Shown: positions 53,081 through 59,432, counted from the stretch's first letter. The stretch is DNA of 64,000 nucleotides from Caballeronia sp. TF1N1 (GCF_022878925.1 NZ_CP084632.1:1-64000); one strand, 5' to 3'. Numbers and translations: made by a program. Notes: a model not told the origin generated them from the letters alone.

Positions 53081-53104
53081 GCCCGCTACTCAGCGGGCTT
53101 TTTT
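53081..53104 (+). terminator. Early rho-independent terminator
   Basis: GCCCGCT-ACTC-AGCGGGC is followed directly by TTTTTT. It ends the first early transcript before the next small gene. Confidence 0.88.
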
Positions 53105-53114
53105 ACATCCGTCA

Positions 53115-53132
53115 TTAGACATATCTTTGAGG
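53115..53132 (+). promoter_or_regulatory. Variant of the 18-bp motif before a small early gene
   Basis: TTAGACATATCTTTGAGG lies seven bases before the ATG at 53139, so its GAGG end can also serve as Shine-Dalgarno. It matches the 4558 copy at 15 of 18 positions and is nearly identical to the inverted copy at 50271. Confidence 0.4.
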
Positions 53133-53138
53133 TCAATC

Positions 53139-53327
53139 ATGCTCCGTCTCGTACTCACCATCATCGCTGTGCTGTGCATCGTCGTTGGTCTGCTCATGAC
53201 GCTGGGCGTCATTGGCTGCACTGGCTGGACCGATGCTGCGCTCGTGCTCATGGGCTTTAACGCTGGTGTCATGGCTTGGGCGCTCGGTAACGAACGCTAC
53301 AACCTGAGCATCGCTACCCGTTACTAA
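53139..53327 (+). CDS. Small two-helix membrane protein (62 aa)
   Basis: 62 residues with two clear transmembrane helices (VLTIIAVLCIVVGLLMTLGV and LVLMGFNAGVMAWAL) and a short polar tail NERYNLSIATRY. GAGG lies seven bases before the ATG. It sits between a terminator and a long perfect hairpin, so it is probably expressed as a small unit. Early phage membrane proteins of this size often block superinfection or alter ion balance; this is not shown by the sequence. Confidence 0.65.
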   Translation: MLRLVLTIIAVLCIVVGLLMTLGVIGCTGWTDAALVLMGFNAGVMAWALGNERYNLSIATRY

Positions 53328-53334
53328 TCAAGGT

Positions 53335-53356
53335 CTTAGGCTCGCAAGAGCCTAAG
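53335..53356 (+). repeat. Perfect 9-bp hairpin with GCAA tetraloop
   Basis: CTTAGGCTC-GCAA-GAGCCTAAG lies eight bases after the 62-residue gene. The GNRA-type loop and absence of a T-run suggest a stable RNA end or a terminator read by the phage polymerase. Confidence 0.6.
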
Positions 53357-53375
53357 CCACACCTGTGGGATAGCA

Positions 53376-53525
53376 ATGGTATTCATCGCCCTACATGACG
53401 CTCACGTTGACGCGTATTACCGCGATCTGGATGAGCAGGCAGCTCGGCTGTACGTGCTCCAAGCCGACATGGACATGCAGCTTTGGCTGCTTTATGCGCC
53501 CTCGCCTTCCCGCTACATGCACTGA
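53376..53525 (+). CDS. 49-aa early protein
   Basis: 49 residues (MVFIALHDAHVDAYYRDLDE at the start, ending SPSRYMH), amphipathic with many Asp, Tyr and Leu residues. The ATG follows GTGGGATAGCA. It ends at the first base of the second vRNAP hairpin, so the promoter and stop are packed together. No family was recognised; support comes from position between regulatory elements and full use of the gap. Confidence 0.5.
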   Translation: MVFIALHDAHVDAYYRDLDEQAARLYVLQADMDMQLWLLYAPSPSRYMH

Positions 53526-53539
53526 CACGCTCCGCGTGT
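53525..53539 (+). promoter_or_regulatory. vRNAP hairpin promoter 2
   Basis: ACACGC-TCC-GCGTGT is a perfect 6-bp stem with TCC loop, followed by GATGGGTGATC. A small stem-loop GTGATC-AACC-GATCAC comes right after and could form the 5' end of the transcript. Confidence 0.78.
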
Positions 53540-53588
53540 GATGGGTGATCAACCGATCACTCTAAATCTCACTCTCTCAGGTGATCCC

Positions 53589-53759
53589 ATGCCCAAGAAA
53601 ACCTTCGGCGTGCAGTTGCTGTTGCTGGTCGCAGTTGCAGGTGGTGCATTGACGTGGAAATCGGCTGGCTACTTCCATTCGGAAATAGCGGCCGCTGACC
53701 ACGGCGCCAAGGCAGTCAACGCCGGCCGAGCATTCGCTCGCAAGGTACTGACCGCCTAA
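53589..53759 (+). CDS. 56-aa early membrane or exported protein
   Basis: 56 residues: basic start MPKK, one hydrophobic helix (FGVQLLLLVAVAGGALTW), then a soluble part ending RAFARKVLTA. CAGGTG precedes the ATG. It could be an exported peptide or single-pass inner-membrane protein. Transcribed from vRNAP promoter 2, it ends 14 bases before promoter 3. Confidence 0.6.
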   Translation: MPKKTFGVQLLLLVAVAGGALTWKSAGYFHSEIAAADHGAKAVNAGRAFARKVLTA

Positions 53760-53773
53760 TCGCAGTTCAACCG

Positions 53774-53786
53774 GGCGCTCCGCGCC
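53774..53786 (+). promoter_or_regulatory. vRNAP hairpin promoter 3
   Basis: GGCGC-TCC-GCGCC has a perfect 5-bp stem with an added G-T pair, followed by TGTTGGGTCGGGG. A leader hairpin, TCGGGGTGC ... GCATCCCGA, then a pyrimidine-rich stretch and AAGGAG precede the next gene. Confidence 0.78.
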
Positions 53787-53849
53787 TGTTGGGTCGGGGT
53801 GCATAGGGCATCCCGATTTTCAACCACTCTCTCAAGGAGAAGCATCACC

Positions 53850-54269
53850 ATGGCAACCGATTTCGAAATGCGCTTTGGCTCGAAGAGCAACGTCCGTCCG
53901 TCGAACGGCAAGAACCAGCCCGAAGAAAAGGCTGAGTTCTGGATCAACATCGGCTACCTCGCACGCGGTGCGGGTCCGGAAGGTCAGGACATCTTCGTCG
54001 CACTGCCCATGGGCCTGCCCTTGGACACGATGAAGGCGCTCAAGACGAACTCCTCGAACGAGGAATTCGCGCAGTTGAACGCAGCACGCAACGACGTGTG
54101 GGAGCAGCTTCTGAAGGAAGCGCACTCCCGCTTGCAGCCGGGCGAGACGTGGGTCGTCGATCCGGATGCACCGCTGACGCTGGAAATCCGCCGTGTCCGT
54201 GAGGAAACGGCTGTGTCAGTGGACGAAGGCAAGAACAAGTTCGTGCGCAAGCTGGCATTCGCCGCGTAA
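53850..54269 (+). CDS. Early hypothetical protein (139 aa)
   Basis: 139 residues, soluble, with no signal or membrane segment. Starts MATDFEMRFGSKSNVRPSNG; the middle contains INIGYLARGAGPEGQDIFVA and PMGLPLDTMKALK, a beta-strand-rich pattern; the end is basic. AAGGAG precedes the ATG at good distance. It is driven by vRNAP promoter 3. N4-like early regions hold conserved proteins of similar size, but the family was not recognised with confidence. Confidence 0.65.
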   Translation: MATDFEMRFGSKSNVRPSNGKNQPEEKAEFWINIGYLARGAGPEGQDIFVALPMGLPLDTMKALKTNSSNEEFAQLNAARNDVWEQLLKEAHSRLQPGETWVVDPDAPLTLEIRRVREETAVSVDEGKNKFVRKLAFAA

Positions 54270-54573
54270 GTCGGGACATCCTGGCCACTCTTCATGGGTG
54301 GCCAGGTGGCTCAGACCAGGGATGGACACGGTGCTGGACACGCCATTTGTAAACGATACAATGCTGTCCTTCCTCAAACTTATATCTAATAATAGATGGA
54401 CAAGAGTTCAACTCCGATCCGACTCACCTAAAGAGCAAAGTCGGATTTCTCCCCTAAATGGGATAGATAGTCCCTAAAAGCTATCTGGACCGGCTCGCAC
54501 GAGCTTTTCGCTGCCGCGAAAACCTCGTTCTCGCGCGATTGTGGGCGTTGGTAACCAAGGAAAGAAGGATTCT
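54270..54573. other. 304-base gap with hairpin and inverted 18-bp motif
   Basis: No gene seen. It holds a hairpin CCTGGCCAC ... GTGGCCAGG (54280-54306, nine-base loop, no T-run), then the perfect reverse complement of the 18-bp motif at 54372-54389, inside an AT-rich stretch (TATATCTAATAATAG), and a run into two CCAAGGAA copies before the next gene. A promoter is likely somewhere in it. Confidence 0.5.
54372..54389 (-). promoter_or_regulatory. Perfect inverted copy of the 18-bp motif
   Basis: CCTCAAACTTATATCTAA on the + strand is the exact reverse complement of 4558-4575. An 18-base perfect repeat 50 kb away, in two unrelated gaps, strongly implies a conserved protein- or polymerase-binding site. 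Confidence 0.5.
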
Positions 54574-55290
54574 ATGAACCAAGGAAAGAAGGTTGCGTTC
54601 ATCCTCGCACCCAAACTTATCCCGATAGAAGACGAGTTCCCGTTGAGTCAGCACAAGGGTTCGTTCGTCTTCAAGGCGCAGTGCGTGGTGCACCCGACGA
54701 ACCGTGCTTTCACCCGTGAGGGAGACATGACCAGCTCTCGGATCATCCGGATAGACATCGGCAAAGGCGAGATCGAGACGCTCAACACGCTCTACAAGGT
54801 CCTGCCCAAGCACCTCGAAAGCGTCTACCGGATGACTGATCCGAGCTATTCTGCGGCGCTCCGCGCCTGTGGCGTGGGTGGGCTTTGCCCTGCCCTCGCC
54901 TTCGCTCAATGCCCTGAACCAGGAGGAAAGATGAATCAAAAGGAATTCGAGGAGCTGTTCCTCGGCAAGTTTGAACCGAAACCTCAGAGCGAGCTGCTCA
55001 CCGCGTTTTACCAGGCCTACCTCTGGTGGCTGACGCTGGGCGCCAATGAAGACATGGGCTTCAGTCGCTACCACGGGCTGTGCGGTGCGCTGCGTCAGTG
55101 GGCCAATCGCAATGCCCAGATCGAGTATCGCCAGCTCTCCGATGAGATGCGCATGCAGTTCTCATGGGAGCGGCTCGACTTCCTACATCCGTTTCATCCC
55201 ACTACCCAGGACTACAACCGGGAAGTGGACCGTGGTGAGGCCCACCTCAACCCGAAGCGCATTCAATGGGTGAAAGACCATGTCAAATGA
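54574..55290 (+). CDS. Two-part early protein, fused by read-through of an intergenic-type stretch
   Basis: 238 residues in one uninterrupted frame. Residues 1-92 are a paralogue of the 117-residue protein at 55833, sharing the order FxxxA-xxVV, a Lys/Arg-Ile-Asp-x-Gly-Lys-like centre (IRIDIGKGEIETLN) and xVYxMT near the end. Residues about 93-119 come from what looks like intergenic DNA: vRNAP hairpin 4 (54855-54867), the dispersed motif at 54916 and a perfect AGGAGG site. Residue 120 is a Met that starts a second, likely independent protein. A lost stop codon or an intentional fusion would explain this. The first ATG has AAGGAAAGAAGG upstream. Confidence 0.6.
   Translation: MNQGKKVAFILAPKLIPIEDEFPLSQHKGSFVFKAQCVVHPTNRAFTREGDMTSSRIIRIDIGKGEIETLNTLYKVLPKHLESVYRMTDPSYSAALRACGVGGLCPALAFAQCPEPGGKMNQKEFEELFLGKFEPKPQSELLTAFYQAYLWWLTLGANEDMGFSRYHGLCGALRQWANRNAQIEYRQLSDEMRMQFSWERLDFLHPFHPTTQDYNREVDRGEAHLNPKRIQWVKDHVK
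54855..54867 (+). promoter_or_regulatory. vRNAP hairpin promoter 4, inside an open frame
   Basis: GGCGC-TCC-GCGCC has the same stem and loop as promoter 3 and is followed by TGTGGCGTGGGTGGG with a GGGC-TTT-GCCC leader hairpin. It is 64 bases before the AGGAGG site of the internal start at 54931. Confidence 0.72.
54931..55290 (+). CDS. 119-aa early protein from internal start
   Basis: Starts MNQKEFEELFLGKFEPKPQS and ends RIQWVKDHVK. The start has a perfect AGGAGG seven bases upstream and its own vRNAP hairpin 64 bases before that. The protein is Trp/Tyr/Arg-rich and helical (AFYQAYLWWLTLGANEDMGF). Independent expression is therefore better supported than expression only as the tail of the 238-residue frame. 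The next gene overlaps its end by 11 bases. Function unknown. Confidence 0.65.
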   Translation: MNQKEFEELFLGKFEPKPQSELLTAFYQAYLWWLTLGANEDMGFSRYHGLCGALRQWANRNAQIEYRQLSDEMRMQFSWERLDFLHPFHPTTQDYNREVDRGEAHLNPKRIQWVKDHVK

Positions 55291-55627
55291 AATCCAGGTG
55301 GTCAATCGCCACCACATCGAAACCGGCCCACAACCACGTGATGTGTACATCGGGCGCCCTTCTGCTCTCGGCAACATCTTCACGCTCGAAGGCCGTCAGA
55401 CCCGTGAGTCAGTGATCGCCAACTTCGAAAAGTGGCTGAACTGGAAGATCGCCGAGGACGACGAGCTGGTGTGCAACGCACTGGAGCGTATCGGCGCGTT
55501 GGCCATGGACAACACTGGCCAGCCGGTTCGTTTGGTCTGTTTCTGTCACCCCAAACCATGCCACGGCGACATCATCAAGAAGGTCATCGAGGCAGCGATC
55601 AGCCAACATCAGGAGCACTCGCAATGA
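55280..55627 (+). CDS. DUF4326-like protein
   Basis: 115 residues. It has the DUF4326 pattern: DVYIGRPSALGNIF near residue 21, a central ESVIANFEKWL helix, and LVCFCHPKPCHGDIIKKVIE near the end with three Cys. The family occurs widely in phages and plasmids, and the Cys/His cluster suggests metal binding, but a function is not established. The start overlaps the previous gene by 11 bases and the stop overlaps the next start (ATGA). Confidence 0.8.
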   Translation: MSNEIQVVNRHHIETGPQPRDVYIGRPSALGNIFTLEGRQTRESVIANFEKWLNWKIAEDDELVCNALERIGALAMDNTGQPVRLVCFCHPKPCHGDIIKKVIEAAISQHQEHSQ

Positions 55628-55836
55628 ACCAGCAAAACTGGGAGGTGTTCTTCCCGCATGAGAAGCGCACTTGGGCCGAGTTCAAGGCTCAGTACGACCT
55701 CGATGGACTCGCCATTCCCTATGTTCCAGAGGAACCAAGGAAGAAAGGAAGGAAGCAAGGAAGCAAGGTTCTGCTGATCACCACGCTGCTCACGGTGGCC
55801 CTGCTTTGCATCTTCGGCATGGTGGCACGGATATGA
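55624..55836 (+). CDS. Single-pass membrane protein (70 aa)
   Basis: 70 residues. A soluble N-terminal half (NWEVFFPHEKRTWAEFKAQY) is followed by a basic Lys/Arg/Gly run (RKKGRKQGSK, encoded by the CCAAGGAA-type repeat) and a C-terminal membrane helix (VLLITTLLTVALLCIFGMVA). Both ends overlap neighbours (ATGA). The repeat inside the frame shows that this element can enter coding sequence. Function unknown; tail-anchored topology. Confidence 0.6.
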   Translation: MNQQNWEVFFPHEKRTWAEFKAQYDLDGLAIPYVPEEPRKKGRKQGSKVLLITTLLTVALLCIFGMVARI

Positions 55837-56186
55837 ACAAGCCATTCGTCGTCATCACCTACGCCATGCTTCGAACGGCCCAGGATCTCTCCGGAGATCC
55901 GGAGCAGGAAGGCTTTCTGTTGCAGGCCAAGATGGTGGTCGATGAGCACGGCAAGTTCTGCTACGAACCCACCACCTTCTTCAACACCAAGACTTTGGTG
56001 AGCATCGATCTGAAGAGCGGCCGCTGCGAAACGGCGGACTACATCTATCAGATCATTTCTCACGCCGAGATACAGGTCTACCAGATGACGAGTATCGAGC
56101 GCTCCAAGGCAGCCCACTCAAAGAGCCTCGCCATTCGCATGGATCCGGAAGCCGGCGACAACAACACACAGCTCACACGCTGGTAA
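55833..56186 (+). CDS. Early protein, paralogue of the 54574 N-terminal domain
   Basis: 117 residues, starting MNKPFVVITYAMLRTAQDLS. It aligns by eye with residues 1-92 of the protein at 54574: LLQAKMVVDEHGKF, VSIDLKSGRCETADYIYQII and IQVYQMTSIERSKAAHSKS match corresponding segments there. The fold looks alpha/beta. The duplication within about 1 kb shows local expansion of an early gene. Ends AGDNNTQLTRW. Function unknown. Confidence 0.65.
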   Translation: MNKPFVVITYAMLRTAQDLSGDPEQEGFLLQAKMVVDEHGKFCYEPTTFFNTKTLVSIDLKSGRCETADYIYQIISHAEIQVYQMTSIERSKAAHSKSLAIRMDPEAGDNNTQLTRW

Positions 56187-56207
56187 GCAAGGAACCAAGG
56201 AAACAAG

Positions 56208-56585
56208 ATGATCTTCGTATTCGGCAGCAATGAAGCAGGCGTCCACGGTGCCGGCGCAGCCCAGACTGCACGCATTGTCCACGGCGCCATGATGGGTTGC
56301 GGCTACGGGCATGTGTCGAACTCGTTCGCCATTCCCACCAAGGACCGCACCATCCAGCACACACTGTCGCTGGATACCATCGAGAAATACGTCCAGGGCT
56401 TTATCGCCTACGCAACCGGGCGACCGAATCTCACGTTTCAGGTGACTCGGATTGGCTGTGGCTTGGCCGGACTGAAAGATGTGGATGTGGCGCCGCTCTT
56501 CTTCGGCGTGCCGGAAAACTGCTTCTTCGACGAGAAGTGGCGGCAATACCTGGGGGACCACCACACCTACTGGGGCACGTTCTAA
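56208..56585 (+). CDS. Macro-domain-like conserved phage protein
   Basis: 125 residues: IFVFGSNEAGVHGAGAAQTA at the start, then NSFAIPTKDRTIQHTLSLDT, TRIGCGLAGLKDVDVAPLFF, and ENCFFDEKWRQYL. The order of GSN, GHGAG-like loop, IPTKD and TRIGCGLAG is that of a small conserved phage family with macro-domain (nucleotide or ADP-ribose binding) character. Shine-Dalgarno and spacing come from a CCAAGGAACCAAGGAA repeat. A role against host ADP-ribose signalling is possible but not shown. Confidence 0.75.
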   Translation: MIFVFGSNEAGVHGAGAAQTARIVHGAMMGCGYGHVSNSFAIPTKDRTIQHTLSLDTIEKYVQGFIAYATGRPNLTFQVTRIGCGLAGLKDVDVAPLFFGVPENCFFDEKWRQYLGDHHTYWGTF

Positions 56586-56612
56586 CCTATTTGCCAAGGA
56601 ACCAAGGAAACC

Positions 56613-57422
56613 ATGAACCAAGCAAAAAAGGAACACCAGCTTGAACTGGAAAGGCTCTTCAGCAAGAATCAGTTGATGAGCCGCATGCGCCATGAGTTCT
56701 CCGTGGATCCGATCTTCATCGACCATGCGAAGAAGCACGGCGTGCCTGAGAAGTTTGCGGTCGATCTGCTCGTACAAATGGCCCTGCACAAGCGTGCTGA
56801 TCTGCCCACCCTGGTGGGCTGCATGCGGCACCATTGCAACAAGGCGCAGGAGGTGGCCGATCTGCTGCTCAAGTGCGCGCAGATTGACCTGGTGGACTGG
56901 TCGCCGAAATGGCGCCAATTCATCGTCAAGTTCGAGCTGAGCGAGACCGCGCAGGCGGAGATCGACCAGTTCCAGTATCCGTTGCCGATGATCGTCGAAC
57001 CAAGGGAGCTGAAGCACAATGCCCAGGGCGCGTATCTCGACACGGACTCCAGCGTCATTCTGAAAGACAACCATCACGAGGATGATGTCTGCCTCGACCA
57101 TTTAAACCGGATGAACAAGGTCAAATTCACGTTGAACTTCAACACGGCCAAGCTCATCAAGAACCAGTGGAAAAGACTGGACAAGCCGAAGGAGGGAGAA
57201 ACCCGTGAAGAGTTCGACAAGCGCAAGCGAGCCTTCCAGAAGTACGACAAGACCGCGCACCAAGTCATCGACGTACTCGTCAAAGAGGGAAACGAGTTCC
57301 GCTTCACCCACCGCTACTGCAAGCGTGGTCGCACGTACTGCCAGGGTCATCATGTTAATTACCAAGGCACACCTTGGAATAAGGCCGTGATCGAGTTCGC
57401 GGACAAAGAGTTGACCTGTTAA
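56613..57422 (+). CDS. RNAP2 small subunit (N4 gp15-like)
   Basis: 269 residues, the same length I recall for N4 gp15. With the larger subunit it forms the heterodimeric T7-like RNA polymerase that transcribes middle genes. The C-terminal part RYCKRGRTYCQGHHVNYQGT carries the T/DxxGR-type promoter and template contact region of the T7 polymerase fold; earlier, DTDSSVILKDNHHEDDVCLD and NKVKFTLNFNT resemble the N4 subunit. In N4 the larger subunit gene follows directly; here it begins about 5 kb downstream, beyond the acyltransferase and plasmid genes. The start is preceded by two CCAAGGAA copies. Confidence 0.88.
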   Translation: MNQAKKEHQLELERLFSKNQLMSRMRHEFSVDPIFIDHAKKHGVPEKFAVDLLVQMALHKRADLPTLVGCMRHHCNKAQEVADLLLKCAQIDLVDWSPKWRQFIVKFELSETAQAEIDQFQYPLPMIVEPRELKHNAQGAYLDTDSSVILKDNHHEDDVCLDHLNRMNKVKFTLNFNTAKLIKNQWKRLDKPKEGETREEFDKRKRAFQKYDKTAHQVIDVLVKEGNEFRFTHRYCKRGRTYCQGHHVNYQGTPWNKAVIEFADKELTC

Positions 57423-57448
57423 CCAAGCAATACAGGAACCAAGGAACC

Positions 57449-57646
57449 ATGGCTGAACACATCATCCCGTTCTCTGCCCGTTTCGTCATTCGTGATGAGA
57501 AAGGCCGTTTCTTCAAGAGTAACGATCCGGAAACGGACCTTGAGCAAGGCCACTGGTCACGTACTGAGGCATCGCTCTACAACCCAGACCAAGCTGAGAT
57601 CGTGCTGGATGACAATCCTCAAGCCGAGAAGGTTCGTGTCAGCTAA
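57449..57646 (+). CDS. 65-aa hypothetical protein
   Basis: 65 residues, acidic, beta-strand-like (HIIPFSARFVIRDEKGRFFK at the start, ending AEKVRVS). Start follows two CCAAGGAA copies; a run of such repeats follows the stop before a strong terminator. It is the last gene of the early + block before the inserted segment. Possibly a small RNAP2-associated or regulatory protein; no family recognised. Confidence 0.6.
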   Translation: MAEHIIPFSARFVIRDEKGRFFKSNDPETDLEQGHWSRTEASLYNPDQAEIVLDDNPQAEKVRVS

Positions 57647-57675
57647 CCAAGGAAGCAAGGAAGGCAGGAAGCAAG

Positions 57676-57705
57676 GCGAGGCATCCTTCGATGCCTCGCT
57701 TTTTC
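57676..57705 (+). terminator. Strong terminator ending the early block
   Basis: GCGAGGCAT-CCTTCG-ATGCCTCGC is a perfect 9-bp stem followed by TTTTTC. It lies at the end of the early/RNAP2-small transcript and abuts the stop of the opposite-strand acyltransferase, so it marks the left edge of the inserted segment. Confidence 0.88.
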
Positions 57706-58878
57706 TTATCGCATGTCTGCGCGACGGGGGATCACCCAGTCTTCCAACATGCGCTTGCGGCCCGAGAGGCGAGCACGGATGTAGCGCCGCATCGGCTCTT
57801 CATAGAACTGGAACACCACGACGCTGAAGGCCACGGCGAAGACAATCGCAATCCAGCCATTGCTGCGGTCGAAGCCGGCGAGAATGGCAAGCAGCAGAAT
57901 CGGCAGATGGACCAGGTAGAGCGAATAGCTCGCTTCACCCAGGCGCACGAGCCAGCGTGCATTGAGAATGCCGAGCACCGGGCGCTCCAGAAGTGCGAGG
58001 CCCAGAATCAGGATCGCGAAGAACGGCGCTTGCATGTAGTAGGCTGGGAAATACGGTGGGAAAATCGGCGGCTGCCACAGGCCGAACACGGCGAGGCCGG
58101 CAAGGGCAGTTACGACCATTGCCAGCGCATGGCTTTGACGCTGCATGCCGCTCTCGCGCACGGACAGGAACACCAGGGCCGCACCAATGCCCAGAATGAA
58201 TTCGGGTATGCGCAGCAGGGGCAGCATGATCACGATAAAGGCGCTGCGTGAGATGGGCACGTGCGTCATGATCAGATCAGCGACGACACCTTGCGTGAGC
58301 CAGATCGCCGCACAGATGAGCACAGCGCGCACGATACTGACGCCACCGAGCTTGCGCAGCAGCCACGGGAACACGGCGTAGAAGAAGGCTTCACACGATA
58401 CGCTGTCCGATGGGCCATTCCACGGCTGATTGATGGCCGCAAACGGGAACCAGCCATTGAGCAGCAGTAGCTGCGCGATGAAACTGAGCGTGAGCGACAG
58501 CGGCACTCGATCCTTCAATGCGAAGAAGTCGAGCATCCGCTCGCTGTCGTGGGTGTAAAGCAGAATGCCCACCACGGGCACGCACAGCGCCAAGCCCAGC
58601 AGAATCACCGGGTAAATCCGCGCGAATCGAGCGACGTAGAACGGCCGTGGACCGGTCGAGGCGAGCTGCGAACGATACGTGTAGGCGAGGATAAAGCCCG
58701 ACAGCACGAAGAACATTGAAACGGCAGAGCGGCCGCCGTCAACAAGGTCGAAGATTGGTTTGGGTAGGTCGAACAGGCCACGCTCGCTGAAGTGCGACAA
58801 CACAACGGTGAGCGCTGCGACAAAGCGAATACTCGTCAGCGCAGGCAATGCGCCTCCGCTTAATTTCTTTTTGTTCAT
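57706..58878 (-). CDS. Acyltransferase 3 family membrane enzyme (O-antigen acetylase-like)
   Basis: 390 residues from the ATG at 58878; the frame opens at 58965 but the upstream part looks like an accidental extension. Family marks: ALPALTSIRFVAALTVVLSHF with Arg18 and His29 near the N-terminus, and AVSMFFVLSGFILAYTYR. About ten membrane helices are visible. Such enzymes move acetyl groups to lipopolysaccharide or capsule sugars; temperate phages carry them (for example Oac types) to change the receptor and prevent superinfection. The opposite strand, AT-rich upstream region and placement inside the inserted segment suggest its own host-type promoter and expression in the carrier state. Confidence 0.85.
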   Translation of the reverse strand: MNKKKLSGGALPALTSIRFVAALTVVLSHFSERGLFDLPKPIFDLVDGGRSAVSMFFVLSGFILAYTYRSQLASTGPRPFYVARFARIYPVILLGLALCVPVVGILLYTHDSERMLDFFALKDRVPLSLTLSFIAQLLLLNGWFPFAAINQPWNGPSDSVSCEAFFYAVFPWLLRKLGGVSIVRAVLICAAIWLTQGVVADLIMTHVPISRSAFIVIMLPLLRIPEFILGIGAALVFLSVRESGMQRQSHALAMVVTALAGLAVFGLWQPPIFPPYFPAYYMQAPFFAILILGLALLERPVLGILNARWLVRLGEASYSLYLVHLPILLLAILAGFDRSNGWIAIVFAVAFSVVVFQFYEEPMRRYIRARLSGRKRMLEDWVIPRRADMR

Positions 58879-59045
58879 TCTGGTCTCGCAAGCGTTGTTG
58901 TGATTGCTCTCAGTAAGCAGATACATAGCCCCAGCGAGAACGAAAAATATCAATTCTGTAAGCAAACAAAAGTTGTGTAAGCCACATAGCCACTTAAATA
59001 AACGTTCAGCGCAGTCTGCCGTTAACCACCGTATCTTTGAGGTGA

Positions 59046-59201
59046 ATGACTATGAGACTGGCGTGGTTGATTGTGGCACTAGGAGCGCTTATCCAGGTTT
59101 CACTGGGCCAAGCGTTCGAACGGACTTGGTCTGATGACAATTGCAATGCGGGTGACGCAGCGGTATGTTTGGAGTCGCTGTATTTCGTATTGGCCAAGTA
59201 A
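59046..59201 (+). CDS. 51-aa exported or membrane-anchored peptide
   Basis: 51 residues, MTMRLAWLIVALGALIQVSL followed by GQAFERTWSDDNCNAG and VCLESLYFVLAK. The N-terminal helix with a small-residue GQA end looks like a signal peptide; two Cys in the mature part could form a disulfide. GAGGTG lies just before the ATG and is part of a degenerate copy of the 18-bp motif (GTATCTTTGAGG). It may be a small periplasmic protein. Function unknown. Confidence 0.55.
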   Translation: MTMRLAWLIVALGALIQVSLGQAFERTWSDDNCNAGDAAVCLESLYFVLAK

Positions 59202-59220
59202 TATAGGAACCAAGGAAGGT

Positions 59221-59382
59221 ATGAAGACAGTTACCGGAGAAAGTCTTTATCAGCTTTACGAACGTGAAAGCTGGGCATTGCTCAGTGTTGGCGTCGAGCC
59301 GTGGCATTCTCTGACTGAAGCACAGCAAGAGGTTTGGAGCATGATGGCTGCGGAATTGACGGAACGATTCAATCCACATTAG
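59221..59382 (+). CDS. 53-aa hypothetical protein
   Basis: 53 residues: MKTVTGESLYQLYERESWAL, then SVGVEPWHSLTEAQQEVWSM, ending LTERFNPH. Helical, soluble, with two Trp residues. The Shine-Dalgarno is a CCAAGGAAGG repeat unit directly ahead of the ATG. It ends 11 bases before the terminator hairpin at 59394, which separates it from the par genes. Nothing was recognised. Confidence 0.55.
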   Translation: MKTVTGESLYQLYERESWALLSVGVEPWHSLTEAQQEVWSMMAAELTERFNPH

Positions 59383-59393
59383 GTTTGTCCGCC

Positions 59394-59430
59394 AAGGAAC
59401 CAAGGAAACTATCTCCTTGGTTCCTTTTTT
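59394..59430 (+). terminator. Repeat-derived terminator before par operon
   Basis: AAGGAACCAAGGA and TCCTTGGTTCCTT form a perfect 13-bp stem with a seven-base loop, followed by TTTTC. The two arms are opposite copies of the CCAAGGAA repeat, so the repeat family itself creates the terminator. Confidence 0.85.
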
Positions 59431-59432
59431 CA

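Noticed and set aside
59046..59201. The 51-residue peptide as a toxin of a toxin-antitoxin pair
   Set aside because: It has a signal-like helix and Cys residues but no neighbouring antitoxin-like gene, so the label is not supported.
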